A stretch of 64,000 nucleotides of DNA from NCBI RefSeq assembly GCF_009720525.1, contig NZ_CP043930.1, forward strand, positions 2,756,001 through 2,820,000. The letters are read 5' to 3'. The stretch is from Gimesia benthica (GTDB lineage Bacteria > Planctomycetota > Planctomycetia > Planctomycetales > Planctomycetaceae). The notes below the pieces were generated by a model. The model had not been told where the DNA came from. It searched no databases and saw only the letters and a list, made by a program, of their open reading frames with translations. The first letter of the stretch is position 1, and every line of letters begins with the position of its first letter. Below are positions 56,580-64,000 of the stretch, piece after piece. The position numbers and the translations under genes are program-made.

Positions 56580-57905
56580 TCAAATGAATTGGGTTTTCCC
56601 TGGCTGGGCAACAGGGGGAACCTTCAATGGACCAAAGGTATATTCGGGTGGTGTCAGGTCTTCCTGGGAGTTCCAGGCTTCTTCCCAGGTCACATTTTTC
56701 CCGGTATAGGAGGCCATGCGTCCCATGATGGCCATCAGCGAACTTTTCGCGGCGTACTCCCCGTTGCAGATGGGGTTCCCGGTGCGAATACTCTCAAACA
56801 GGGCCGCGTGTTCCTGGACGTAAGGCAGGTCCTGCACGCCGCCCCGGGCGCTGCCGCGAGCCCGGCTATAACGCCAGGTCTTTGCGCCGCTGAGCGTATT
56901 GCGATTTAGATCGGCGGTTCCCTTTGATCCGTAAATCAGCTGAGACGTATCGATGTCGGTGCCATCCTGCTGGCGACAGTAAGCAAAGCAGCGTTCGCCG
57001 CCACTATATTCATAACAGATGGCGTGATGATCGAAGATGTGGCCATACAGGGGATCGACCCGCGACTGCCGACCGCCCAGTCCGAAGCATTTGACGGGAT
57101 ATTCATTCTGCATGGCCCAGGACATCAGGTCGAGACCGTGCACGTGCTGTTCCACCAGTTGTCCCCCCGAGAGCCAGGTAAAGTAGTACCAGTTGCGCAT
57201 CTGCCATTCCATGTCGCTCCATTCGGGTTTGCGGGGATGTGACCAGAGCCCATTGATGTTGTAGTTGGTCTGCAGGGTCACAATCTTTCCGAGCTGCCCT
57301 TCATGGATCCGCTTCATCGTTTCCTGCATGGCTTTGCTGTAGCGGAGCATCAGACCGGACATGATGGACAACTTTTTCTCCCGGGCGACACGACAGGTTT
57401 CCATCACGGAACGGACGCCGGGGGAGTCGACGGCGACCGGCTTCTCAGCAAATACGTGTTTTCCGGCGGCGATGGCCTGCTTTAAATGCAGCGGGCGGAA
57501 GTGGGGCGGCGTGGTCAGCAACACGACATCGACGTCGGTCTGCAACAGTTTTTCATACGCGTCGAAGCCGATGAATTCCTGATCCGGTTTTACGGCGTAC
57601 TGCTTGCCAATCGTTTTTTTGATCCGGTCGGCACTCGCCTTGAGTTTATCTTCGAAGACATCCGCCATGGCCACGAGCTTTGAATTCGGATCCGCCTGCA
57701 TGGCATTCACAGCCGCCCCGGAGCCGCGCGAACCACAGCCAATCAGGCCAATGCGGAGTGTCTCCGACTGCTCATTCCCCCCAGCCCAGACATAAGGTGC
57801 GGCAGCCAACCCGGCAGCCGTCGCCGTACCTGCCTGCTGGATGAATGTTCTGCGTGTTACCGAATGATCCTGATGAGCGGGGACATCCCCGGACTGTTGA
57901 CTCAT
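56580..57905 (-). CDS. Gfo/Idh/MocA-family oxidoreductase with Tat-like signal
   Basis: 441 residues. The N-terminus has DHSVTRRTFIQQAGTATAAG, a twin-arginine signal. The Rossmann fold begins LRIGLIGCGSRGSGAAV (about residue 52), with NAD-binding LTTPPHFRPLHLKQAI and the active-site region GKHVFAEKPVAVD (the conserved EKP Lys). The second domain has QHVHGLDLMSWAM and a substrate region PLYGHIFDHHAICYEYSGG. The family oxidises sugars and inositol derivatives with NAD(P). The many Tat-exported planctomycete members suggest an envelope role. The substrate is unknown. ATG 57905 is the only good start. Confidence 0.9.
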   Translation of the reverse strand: MSQQSGDVPAHQDHSVTRRTFIQQAGTATAAGLAAAPYVWAGGNEQSETLRIGLIGCGSRGSGAAVNAMQADPNSKLVAMADVFEDKLKASADRIKKTIGKQYAVKPDQEFIGFDAYEKLLQTDVDVVLLTTPPHFRPLHLKQAIAAGKHVFAEKPVAVDSPGVRSVMETCRVAREKKLSIMSGLMLRYSKAMQETMKRIHEGQLGKIVTLQTNYNINGLWSHPRKPEWSDMEWQMRNWYYFTWLSGGQLVEQHVHGLDLMSWAMQNEYPVKCFGLGGRQSRVDPLYGHIFDHHAICYEYSGGERCFAYCRQQDGTDIDTSQLIYGSKGTADLNRNTLSGAKTWRYSRARGSARGGVQDLPYVQEHAALFESIRTGNPICNGEYAAKSSLMAIMGRMASYTGKNVTWEEAWNSQEDLTPPEYTFGPLKVPPVAQPGKTQFI

Positions 57906-57998
57906 TTCTTTCGTCTCCCGAGTTCACAACTGTGGCAGCTTATCTGTTGTATTCAGCATGACAGAGTCTCCGCGGGATGTCCAGAACAGGAGCCTCCC

Positions 57999-58700
57999 TC
58001 AGTCAGAAAACCCGGGCGGAGCAGTTGGGACATCCTGAATGATCTGGCTGAGTTCATCCTGGAATACGCTGTTCAGATCGTGTTTCTTTATAACCAGAGA
58101 CAACAGTTCGATCAGGCGTTGCCAGGCGGGTTCTCCAATCGCGGTACGGAATTCGACGTGCCATTGCGCCAGCGCCCGCAGCAGTTCGGTGGGGTATGCA
58201 TAATCATCATCTTTGACTTCGGCTGAGAGTTGAAGCAAGGGGAACAACAGGCTCTCTGCCGCCTCGAACTGCTGGAGATGTAAGTGGCAGCTGACGATCA
58301 ATTCCCTGATCTTGATCTGCGACCAGAGGAAATGGAGTTCCAGATTGATCTTCTGAAACTGTGTCAGGGCCATCGCGTATTTGCCGAAATCAAAGGTTTC
58401 GTAGCCCAGATGCAGATTGGACTGGTGGTCGTCGGGGGCCAGTGCGACTGCGGTCCGGAATTCTGCTTCGCGGTCGAGCGGCTGCATGACTTCGCGAAAG
58501 TGGTAATTCAGATATCCCCGCAGGAAAGCGCGTCCCGCCTGGCCGAGCTGCGGGTCGGCGTCGATCTCTTCCAACAGATATTGAATATCAGCGGAATCCG
58601 CTTTCTGGAATCCCTGTTGTTCATCAATGAGGTCCTGATACAGATTCCTGAGTTCGTAATTCAACGATACAAATTCCCGGATACTGTCTAACAACGGCAC
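57999..58700 (-). CDS. Hypothetical TPR-like protein
   Basis: 233 residues from GTG 58698-58700 (reading MPLLDSIREFVSLNYE). The frame stays open further upstream, but that part would overlap the neighbouring 59056-58712 gene and looks non-coding in style, so I reject it. The sequence is helical, with TPR-like pairs (AEFRTAVALAPDDHQSNLHLGYETFDFGKYAMAL; HLQQFEAAESLLFPLL). No known family. There is no clear Shine-Dalgarno site. Its start lies 11 nt after the TGA of the upstream gene, so the two are probably co-transcribed. Function is unknown. Confidence 0.6.
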   Translation of the reverse strand: MPLLDSIREFVSLNYELRNLYQDLIDEQQGFQKADSADIQYLLEEIDADPQLGQAGRAFLRGYLNYHFREVMQPLDREAEFRTAVALAPDDHQSNLHLGYETFDFGKYAMALTQFQKINLELHFLWSQIKIRELIVSCHLHLQQFEAAESLLFPLLQLSAEVKDDDYAYPTELLRALAQWHVEFRTAIGEPAWQRLIELLSLVIKKHDLNSVFQDELSQIIQDVPTAPPGFSD

Positions 58701-58711
58701 AGACGATGGTT

Positions 58712-59056
58712 TCAGAAATAGAACAGCATCTGATTTTCGAGTTCGAGTACAAACGTCGGCCCCGGTTCCAGTGCCTGCCAGCCCTGCTGTCGAGCCTGCT
58801 CGATGATGAAGCGGACGTGCTTCGGCGTGATGACAGGATAGTCCGCGCTGTCCTTGTCTCCCGGATCCGAAATATCCAGCCAGTAATCGCGTGTCAGCAG
58901 ACCACATACTTCCAGGCGGGCGCCCCCTGCCTCACGCTGCACGGTTACATTCAGGCGATAATTCCCGTCTTTGTCGATGCTGGTTGTCGAGACTTTAAAA
59001 CGGTAGTTTTCTTCGTCCACCACGATGCGGCGGCTGTGTTTGCGGTTCAATGCCAT
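58712..59056 (-). CDS. Hypothetical small protein
   Basis: 114 residues, ATG 59056 with AAGGAG about 10 nt upstream. The sequence is basic at the start (MALNRKHSRRIVV), then beta-rich (FKVSTTSIDKDGNYRLNVTVQ, ARLEVCGLLTRDYWLDISD) with a terminal helix (HVRFIIEQARQQGW) and strand. I do not recognise a family. It is translated just upstream of the TPR-like gene at 57999-58700. The pairing could reflect a small complex, but the window offers no test of that. Confidence 0.6.
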   Translation of the reverse strand: MALNRKHSRRIVVDEENYRFKVSTTSIDKDGNYRLNVTVQREAGGARLEVCGLLTRDYWLDISDPGDKDSADYPVITPKHVRFIIEQARQQGWQALEPGPTFVLELENQMLFYF

Positions 59057-59448
59057 TGAGAAACGACTCCTTCTTTCAGTCTACTGACAATCTCCGCCTG
59101 ACACAGGTTCAGAAAAGCTGGTCTGTTTTTCGGGAACCTGATCGAATAGACAATAGAGAAATCCCTCCTTAAGAGTTGAAATTCGATTCGCGGAATTCCT
59201 GCACATGCAAGCAGCAGAATAAGGCTTTACTTGGCAGTTTTTAAAACTGTTACGGAATCGTTAGATTCATCTTGCTAACTTCAGGAGACATAAGCAAACT
59301 TAAATATTACGGACTGCGTACCAATCACAGATCTATGCGCGGTTTAACGTTCGACCTGAAAGATGTGGGCCTGAGGTAACTAATTCAGTGGCAGGAATAC
59401 AAGGAGGGAAATCGGTTCCTGCCATGCTGCATATACAGCGTGGCCATT
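59057..59448. promoter_or_regulatory. Divergent intergenic region with strong ribosome site and leader ORF
   Basis: 392 bp between diverging starts, AT-rich around 59220-59310. AAGGAGGG at 59401-59408 is very strong but is too far from the phosphatase start (33 nt to GTG 59440). It lies 16 nt before ATG 59424, which opens a 19-codon frame (MLHIQRGHYAKYLITTCRR, stop 59481-59483) that overlaps the start of the next gene. Confidence 0.5.
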
Positions 59449-60648
59449 ATGCAAAATACCTCATTACTACTTGTCGAAGATAACATCCTGGATGCCAGGC
59501 TGATCATATCTCGCTTACAGAAGATCGGCTACGATGCTCTCACACATGTTGGTTCTCTGGAAGAAGCAGTAAACTGGCTCAAGTCTGCCCCGCGCGTGGA
59601 TGTGATCGTACTCGATCTCACGCTGCCCGACTCCATGGGTCTGCATACGTTTCAGTTTCTGCACCAGCGTTTCGCGCATATTCCCATTGTGATTTTAAGT
59701 GGACGCAACGATCAGGAACTGGCCATTAAAGCGGTTTCGCTGGGCGCACAGGATTACGTTTTCAAATCCGAAGCGAGCAGTTGTGTGTTGCAGCGATCGA
59801 TCCGCTATGCCATCGAACGCAGGCACCGCCTGGAAATGGAAATGAACATGATCGCGATGGACCGGGATCTGGAATATGCGCGGGAAATTCAACGGCATCT
59901 GCTGCCTCAGACATTGCCGGAAATCGCCGGCGTCGATATGGCAAGTGCTTACATCCCCGCTAACTGGACTGGCGGGGATTTTTTTGACGTGATTCCGATC
60001 AGCCGCCAGGTAAAACACAATCATGATCTCTGGCAGCCCGCGCACCTGATGAGCGAAGAAGACAAACTGAATTCCATCTGGGGCCTGACGATTGCGGATG
60101 TCAGCAGTCACGGCTTCGCGCCTTCGCTGATCATGGTCGATACCCGCCGCGTACTGCGCACCTGCTCCCACATTCTGCAGGATCCCGGTGAGATTCTGAC
60201 TTTCGCCAATCGCGCGGTGAGCGAGGTGACTCTGGAGGGGCAGTTTGTGACTCTCTGTTACGGACGTTACGATCCTCTGGAACGGACGCTGGAATACTGT
60301 TCGGCGGGGCATCCCTTCTGGGTCATCAATACCGAGGGAATCAGAAGCATGCCCGATTACAACGGTCCCGCCCTGGGACTGCTGCAAGATTACCAATATG
60401 GAACGGATGGCAAACTGCAGTTAAAGATTGGCGAAATCCTGCTCGTAGTGACCGATGGTCTGTATGAGTGCCGCTCGGATGATGGGGAGTTATTTGGCAT
60501 CGAACGGGTGTGCGAGGTTATCCACCAGCATCGAGAGAAACCGGGTAAAGAAATTGTAAAACAGATTCTAAAGGCGATTTATCGTTTCTCGGGATCACTG
60601 AGAAGCGAGGACGACATTACCATCCTGTTAATCAAGATGGTCGAGTAG
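59440..60648 (+). CDS. Response regulator fused to SpoIIE/RsbU-type PP2C phosphatase
   Basis: 402 residues from GTG 59440; ATG 59449 is an alternative that begins MQNTSLLLVEDN. Receiver domain about 5-125, with LLLVEDN and the phospho-acceptor Asp in VIVLDLTLPDS, then AQDYVFKSEA. A linker helix (HRLEMEMNMIAMDRDLEYAREIQRHLLP) precedes the PP2C-like domain with WTGGDFFDV, IADVSSHGFAPSLIM (where Ser replaces the usual Gly of SGHG), FVTLCYGRYDP, EYCSAGHPFW and GEILLVVTDGLYE. A stretch of about 30 residues between the first two motifs is longer than usual. The family dephosphorylates anti-sigma antagonists. The kinase 12 bp downstream may phosphorylate the receiver. Confidence 0.9.
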   Translation: MAIMQNTSLLLVEDNILDARLIISRLQKIGYDALTHVGSLEEAVNWLKSAPRVDVIVLDLTLPDSMGLHTFQFLHQRFAHIPIVILSGRNDQELAIKAVSLGAQDYVFKSEASSCVLQRSIRYAIERRHRLEMEMNMIAMDRDLEYAREIQRHLLPQTLPEIAGVDMASAYIPANWTGGDFFDVIPISRQVKHNHDLWQPAHLMSEEDKLNSIWGLTIADVSSHGFAPSLIMVDTRRVLRTCSHILQDPGEILTFANRAVSEVTLEGQFVTLCYGRYDPLERTLEYCSAGHPFWVINTEGIRSMPDYNGPALGLLQDYQYGTDGKLQLKIGEILLVVTDGLYECRSDDGELFGIERVCEVIHQHREKPGKEIVKQILKAIYRFSGSLRSEDDITILLIKMVE

Positions 60649-60660
60649 AAAGACAAAGGC

Positions 60661-63600
60661 ATGTCAGGTAAACCGACTCTCTGGTGGGCCCTGCTGGGAG
60701 TGCTGCTCTCACTCGTCATGCCGACGGTCGGCAGTGCCATCGTGCTGCTGTTTTATCCGGAGACCCGCTTCGCCCACCTGCCCGTACATTCGCTGCTGGA
60801 AACATCAGGCGGTCTGATGGCGGTCTCGATTGCCGGGATCCTGATGGTGGAATCCCGTCGCAAGCCGGAAGCAGTCTGCTACCTGTCGATGGCAAGTGCC
60901 CTGATTGCGATGGGCGTACTCGATACATTCCACGCGGCTGTGGAACCGGGCAATGCCTTTGTCTGGCTGCACAGCGTCGCCACCCTTGCGGGAGGGGTGA
61001 TCTTCGCTACTGTCTGGATCAGTTATGCCCCGCTGTCGGGCCGGCTCTCTCAAGCACTGATCTGGCTGATCCTGCTGACCAGCTGCCTGTTGGGATTACA
61101 TGCCTGCGTGTTCCCCACTCAACTGCCGTCGATGATTACTGAGGGCAACTTTACTCCACTGGCGCGGGCGCTCAATATCTGTGGCGGCGTGGGATTTCTG
61201 ATCGCGGGACTGTTTTTCATTGTGCGGTTCCATAAAACAGCACAGCATGAATCGTGGCTGTTTGCCGTGCATACGATGTTGCTGGGGGCAGCGGGGATTC
61301 TGTTTGAAATGTCGGCACTGTGGGACATGGCCTGGTGGTGGTGGCATTTCCTGCGGATCAGTGCCTACATCGCTGCCCTTTCGTTTGCACTGCGGGCGTA
61401 CCACGCCACGGAGCAGCAACTGATCGATCTCAACCGGCGTCTACAGACCTCCAATGAGCGGCTGGATCAGACCGTTGCCCAACGCACCCGGGAACTGGAG
61501 GCCAAAGAGGAGCGGTTCAAGCTGGCCGTTGCGGGATCCACCGATGGACTGTGGGACTGGGATCTGCTGACCAATAAGGTCTATTACGCGACACGCTTCA
61601 AGGAACTGCTGGGACTCAAAGAAGAGGAAATGGGTGACGACTTTTTCGAATTTGAATATCGTCTGCATCCCGATGATCTCACCCCAACCAAAGCCGCCCT
61701 CAGCAGACACATCGAACGGCGTAAACCGTATGACGTGGAGTACCGACTTCAGTTGAAAAACGGGGCTTACCGCTGGTTTCGTGCCCGTGGGCAGGCGATC
61801 TGGGATGACCGGGGACGCGCAGTGCGGATGGCGGGATCGATTACCGATATTCACGACCAGAAGCTGGCCGAAGCCGCGCTCGAGTACGAACAGTTTCTGC
61901 TGGAAACCCTGCTCACCTATCTGCCCGATGAGATCATGTTCAAAGATACCGAAGGTCGGTTCCTGCGTGTGAGTGCGGCGCTTGCCCGGCGACTGGGAAT
62001 AGAGAATCCCAAAGAGATGGAGGGGCTCTCCAACTTCGATTTCTTCCCCGCGGATTACGCCCGGAAACGCCTCGCGCAGGAACGGGATCTGATGCAGAAC
62101 GGAATCGAGATGTTGCGTCGGGAAGAGAATCTGGAGGGACCAAACGGGAAGAATCTCACCATGCTGACAACAAAAATCCCGCTACGGAACCGCAAGGGGA
62201 AAGTCATCGGCACCTTCGGCATCGCACACGATATTACCGAAATCAAACGGGCTGAAGAACGCTTTCGGCTCGTTGTGGAAGCGACGCCGAACCCGATCCT
62301 GCTGGTGAATCTCGCGGGCACGATCCAGTTGGCCAACTGGGCCGCGTTCCAGATGTTTGGTTACCACCTGGACGTGTTGATCGGCATGACACTGGAAAAC
62401 CTGTTCTCCCAGCACTCGGGGGACGTGGAAATTCAGAACCTGCGCGAACTGCTGAACCATCCGCGGGCGAGGTTGCTTTACGAGCCCCAGGAAGTAAACG
62501 GCGTCTGTCAGGACGGGAAGCTGATTCCCCTGGAAGTCCGACTGATTCCCGTGGAAATCGACGATGAGCAGATGGTGCTGATCAGTCTGTTTGACATGAC
62601 CGTGCATAAACAGATTGACGAAACTCTGCAGCGGGCCCGGCTGGCCGCCGAGCAGGCGAATGAAGAAAAGAGCCGCTTCCTGGCCAATATGAGTCACGAG
62701 ATCCGCACGCCATTGAATGCGATCATCGGCATTTCTGAGCTGCTGCTCGATGATTCACCAACACCCCAGCAGCGGGAATTTTTGACGATCGTACTGGAAT
62801 CGGGCGAATCGCTGCTTGCAATCATAAATGATCTCATCGATATCTCCAAAATTGAGGCGGGAAAACTCGAACTGGAGACGGTTCCCTTTGATCTGCGGGA
62901 AGAGATCGGCAAGGTCTTTCGGTTGCTCAGTTCACACAACCGGGAGAAAAATCTGGCGATCACGTGGGAGGTACACGAGGCAGTACCGCAGACTCTGATT
63001 GGTGATCCCGTGCACCTGAGACAGGTGTTGATGAACCTGGTGGGGAATGCGATCAAATTTACGCTTGAGGGGGAGGTCCACCTGGAGGTCACACGCGAAG
63101 CCGATGAAGCAGAGAGCCGCGTGCAACTGCTGTTTACGGTCCGCGATACGGGCATCGGCATTCCAGCAGAACAGTTGGAGCGGATTTTCTCGCGGTTCGT
63201 GCAGGCGGACTCTTCGACCACGCGTCAGTTTGGCGGTTCGGGACTGGGCCTGACAATCACTGCCGGCATTGTCGAAGCGATGCAGGGACGCATCTGGGCA
63301 GAAAGCGAAGAGGGCCACGGCAGCATCTTCCGCTTCACGCTCACGCTGCCGGTGGGGAACGCGTTGGAAGAGAAAGTCGCCAGTAATTCCCCTGAAACAG
63401 AAGCGTTGCCGTCTGAGAGACCGGCTCTGCGGATGAGTGCGCCGCTGCGGGTACTGGTCGCCGAGGATGGAAGATCGAACCAGCGGCTGGTTAAAGCGCT
63501 GCTGGAGAAGTGGGGACATACTGTGCAGATCGCGGAAAATGGACGTCTTGCGGTACAGCGCTGGCGAAGTGAGCCGTTCGATCTGATCCTGATGGATGTA

Positions 63601-64000
63601 ACGATGCCCGAAATGGACGGGCTGGAGGCGACGGGCTTGATTCGTGAAGAGGAAGCGGAGAGCGATGCACACATTCCGATCATCGCGATGACAGCGCGGG
63701 TGATGCAGTCCGATGTGAAAGCGTGTCTTGAGTCGGGAATGGATGGCTACATTGCCAAGCCGATTCATAAACAGGAACTCGATGCTGCTTTGGTGAAGTT
63801 CTTGCCTGCGACTGCTGTCGACGAATCAGACGACATACCGGCTGAACCGGAACCAGATGCGTGCGAAGCTCTGGTTGACTGGCAGGAAGCATTACGGGTG
63901 GTCGAGGGGGATGAAGGCCTGCTCTGCGAGTTGATCCGGGAAAGTCTCACCGAACTGCCTGAATTAATGGAACGGTTGGAACGGGATTTGAAACACGGCG
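60661..64000 (+). CDS. Hybrid histidine kinase (TM sensor, PAS x3, HisKA, HATPase, REC, HPt), 3' end outside window
   Basis: At least 1113 residues, ATG 60661, 12 bp after the phosphatase stop with AAAGG just before it. Order: a hydrophobic N-terminal domain of about seven helices (1-250), a coiled linker, three PAS domains (about 283-400, 411-525, 534-655), HisKA with FLANMSHEIRTPLNAI (phospho-His 679), and an HATPase with HLRQVLMNLVGNAIKF, FTVRDTGIGIPAEQ and GSGLGLTI. A receiver (about 928-1045) has LILMDVTMPEMDG (Asp 979) and the IAKP segment. From about 1070 the sequence looks like the start of an HPt domain (LLCELIRESLTELPELMERL). A phosphorelay ending in the upstream receiver is likely. 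Confidence 0.9.
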   Translation, partial: MSGKPTLWWALLGVLLSLVMPTVGSAIVLLFYPETRFAHLPVHSLLETSGGLMAVSIAGILMVESRRKPEAVCYLSMASALIAMGVLDTFHAAVEPGNAFVWLHSVATLAGGVIFATVWISYAPLSGRLSQALIWLILLTSCLLGLHACVFPTQLPSMITEGNFTPLARALNICGGVGFLIAGLFFIVRFHKTAQHESWLFAVHTMLLGAAGILFEMSALWDMAWWWWHFLRISAYIAALSFALRAYHATEQQLIDLNRRLQTSNERLDQTVAQRTRELEAKEERFKLAVAGSTDGLWDWDLLTNKVYYATRFKELLGLKEEEMGDDFFEFEYRLHPDDLTPTKAALSRHIERRKPYDVEYRLQLKNGAYRWFRARGQAIWDDRGRAVRMAGSITDIHDQKLAEAALEYEQFLLETLLTYLPDEIMFKDTEGRFLRVSAALARRLGIENPKEMEGLSNFDFFPADYARKRLAQERDLMQNGIEMLRREENLEGPNGKNLTMLTTKIPLRNRKGKVIGTFGIAHDITEIKRAEERFRLVVEATPNPILLVNLAGTIQLANWAAFQMFGYHLDVLIGMTLENLFSQHSGDVEIQNLRELLNHPRARLLYEPQEVNGVCQDGKLIPLEVRLIPVEIDDEQMVLISLFDMTVHKQIDETLQRARLAAEQANEEKSRFLANMSHEIRTPLNAIIGISELLLDDSPTPQQREFLTIVLESGESLLAIINDLIDISKIEAGKLELETVPFDLREEIGKVFRLLSSHNREKNLAITWEVHEAVPQTLIGDPVHLRQVLMNLVGNAIKFTLEGEVHLEVTREADEAESRVQLLFTVRDTGIGIPAEQLERIFSRFVQADSSTTRQFGGSGLGLTITAGIVEAMQGRIWAESEEGHGSIFRFTLTLPVGNALEEKVASNSPETEALPSERPALRMSAPLRVLVAEDGRSNQRLVKALLEKWGHTVQIAENGRLAVQRWRSEPFDLILMDVTMPEMDGLEATGLIREEEAESDAHIPIIAMTARVMQSDVKACLESGMDGYIAKPIHKQELDAALVKFLPATAVDESDDIPAEPEPDACEALVDWQEALRVVEGDEGLLCELIRESLTELPELMERLERDLKHG

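Noticed and set aside
58701..58907. N-terminal extension of the TPR-like gene
   Set aside because: It would overlap the 114-residue gene almost fully. Its residues look non-coding (many His, Arg, Gly), and an in-frame GTG at 58698-58700 gives a sensible start.
62932..63768. A 278-codon open frame on the - strand
   Set aside because: It is antisense to the HATPase/receiver part of the hybrid kinase, where all expected motifs are in the + frame.

Overview
The window looks like a piece of a planctomycete chromosome, most like the Gimesia/Planctomyces maris group. This is inferred from gene content, not from a marker gene. The pointers are paired DUF1549/DUF1553 'planctomycete cytochrome c' proteins with DUF1501 partners, a PVC-type heme-binding dehydrogenase with CxxCH, five DUF1559 proteins, an ECF sigma/FecR pair, and many secreted proteins with Sec, Tat-like or lipoprotein signals. 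I see no rRNA, tRNA, CRISPR array, IS element or phage gene. The region reads as ordinary chromosome with much lineage-specific content.

Layout. 1-5.4 kb: a truncated FlgI-like lipoprotein, an OstA/LptA-like secreted protein, a secreted alpha/beta hydrolase and an exported protein with three RidA-like domains. 5.4-10 kb: a DUF1549/DUF1553 plus DUF1501 pair (- strand) ending at a shared bidirectional terminator. 10.1-17.4 kb: a second, larger - strand operon running ECF sigma -> FecR-like regulator -> DUF1549/DUF1553 protein with a nested LamG-like domain -> DUF1501, with a clear terminator at 10168-10211. 17.8-19.5 kb: DUF1559 pseudopilin plus carboxypeptidase-regulatory-like lipoprotein. 19.5-27 kb: PVC heme protein, thioredoxin-like protein, coaD, an esterase, a small BON-like protein and plsY. 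27.2-36.8 kb: a 1059-residue AmmeMemoRadiSam fusion, a TlpA-like protein with EF-hand-like repeats, a HisA-like protein, GNAT, PfkB kinase, FAH-family enzyme and RluA-type pseudouridine synthase coupled to a TPR membrane protein.

38-47 kb (- strand): a hypothetical membrane protein, three tandem DUF1559 paralogues lacking the prepilin peptidase motif, a PNPOx-family protein, an LplT-like MFS carrier and two coupled proteins of unknown function. 47.4-53.2 kb (+): a very long FHA/coiled-coil/membrane protein, a DUF1499 protein and an EpmA-like lysyl-tRNA-synthetase paralogue. 53.2-59 kb (-): another DUF1559 pseudopilin, an ERI-1/KapD-like exonuclease, two small membrane proteins, a Tat-exported Gfo/Idh/MocA oxidoreductase and a pair of unknown proteins. 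59.4-64 kb (+): a response regulator/SpoIIE phosphatase followed 12 bp later by a hybrid histidine kinase that runs off the right edge.

How the genes may work together. The two DUF1501/DUF1553 units and the heme protein belong to families usually assigned to the planctomycete cell envelope. One unit is led by its own sigma/FecR switch, which suggests induction by an external signal. The kinase and phosphatase at the right end probably form one signalling operon. The items most worth a second look are the AmmeMemoRadiSam fusion, the DUF1559 triplet, the LamG insertion inside a DUF1553 protein, the triple RidA protein and the FHA coiled-coil protein. None of these is proven to be a new system from sequence alone.
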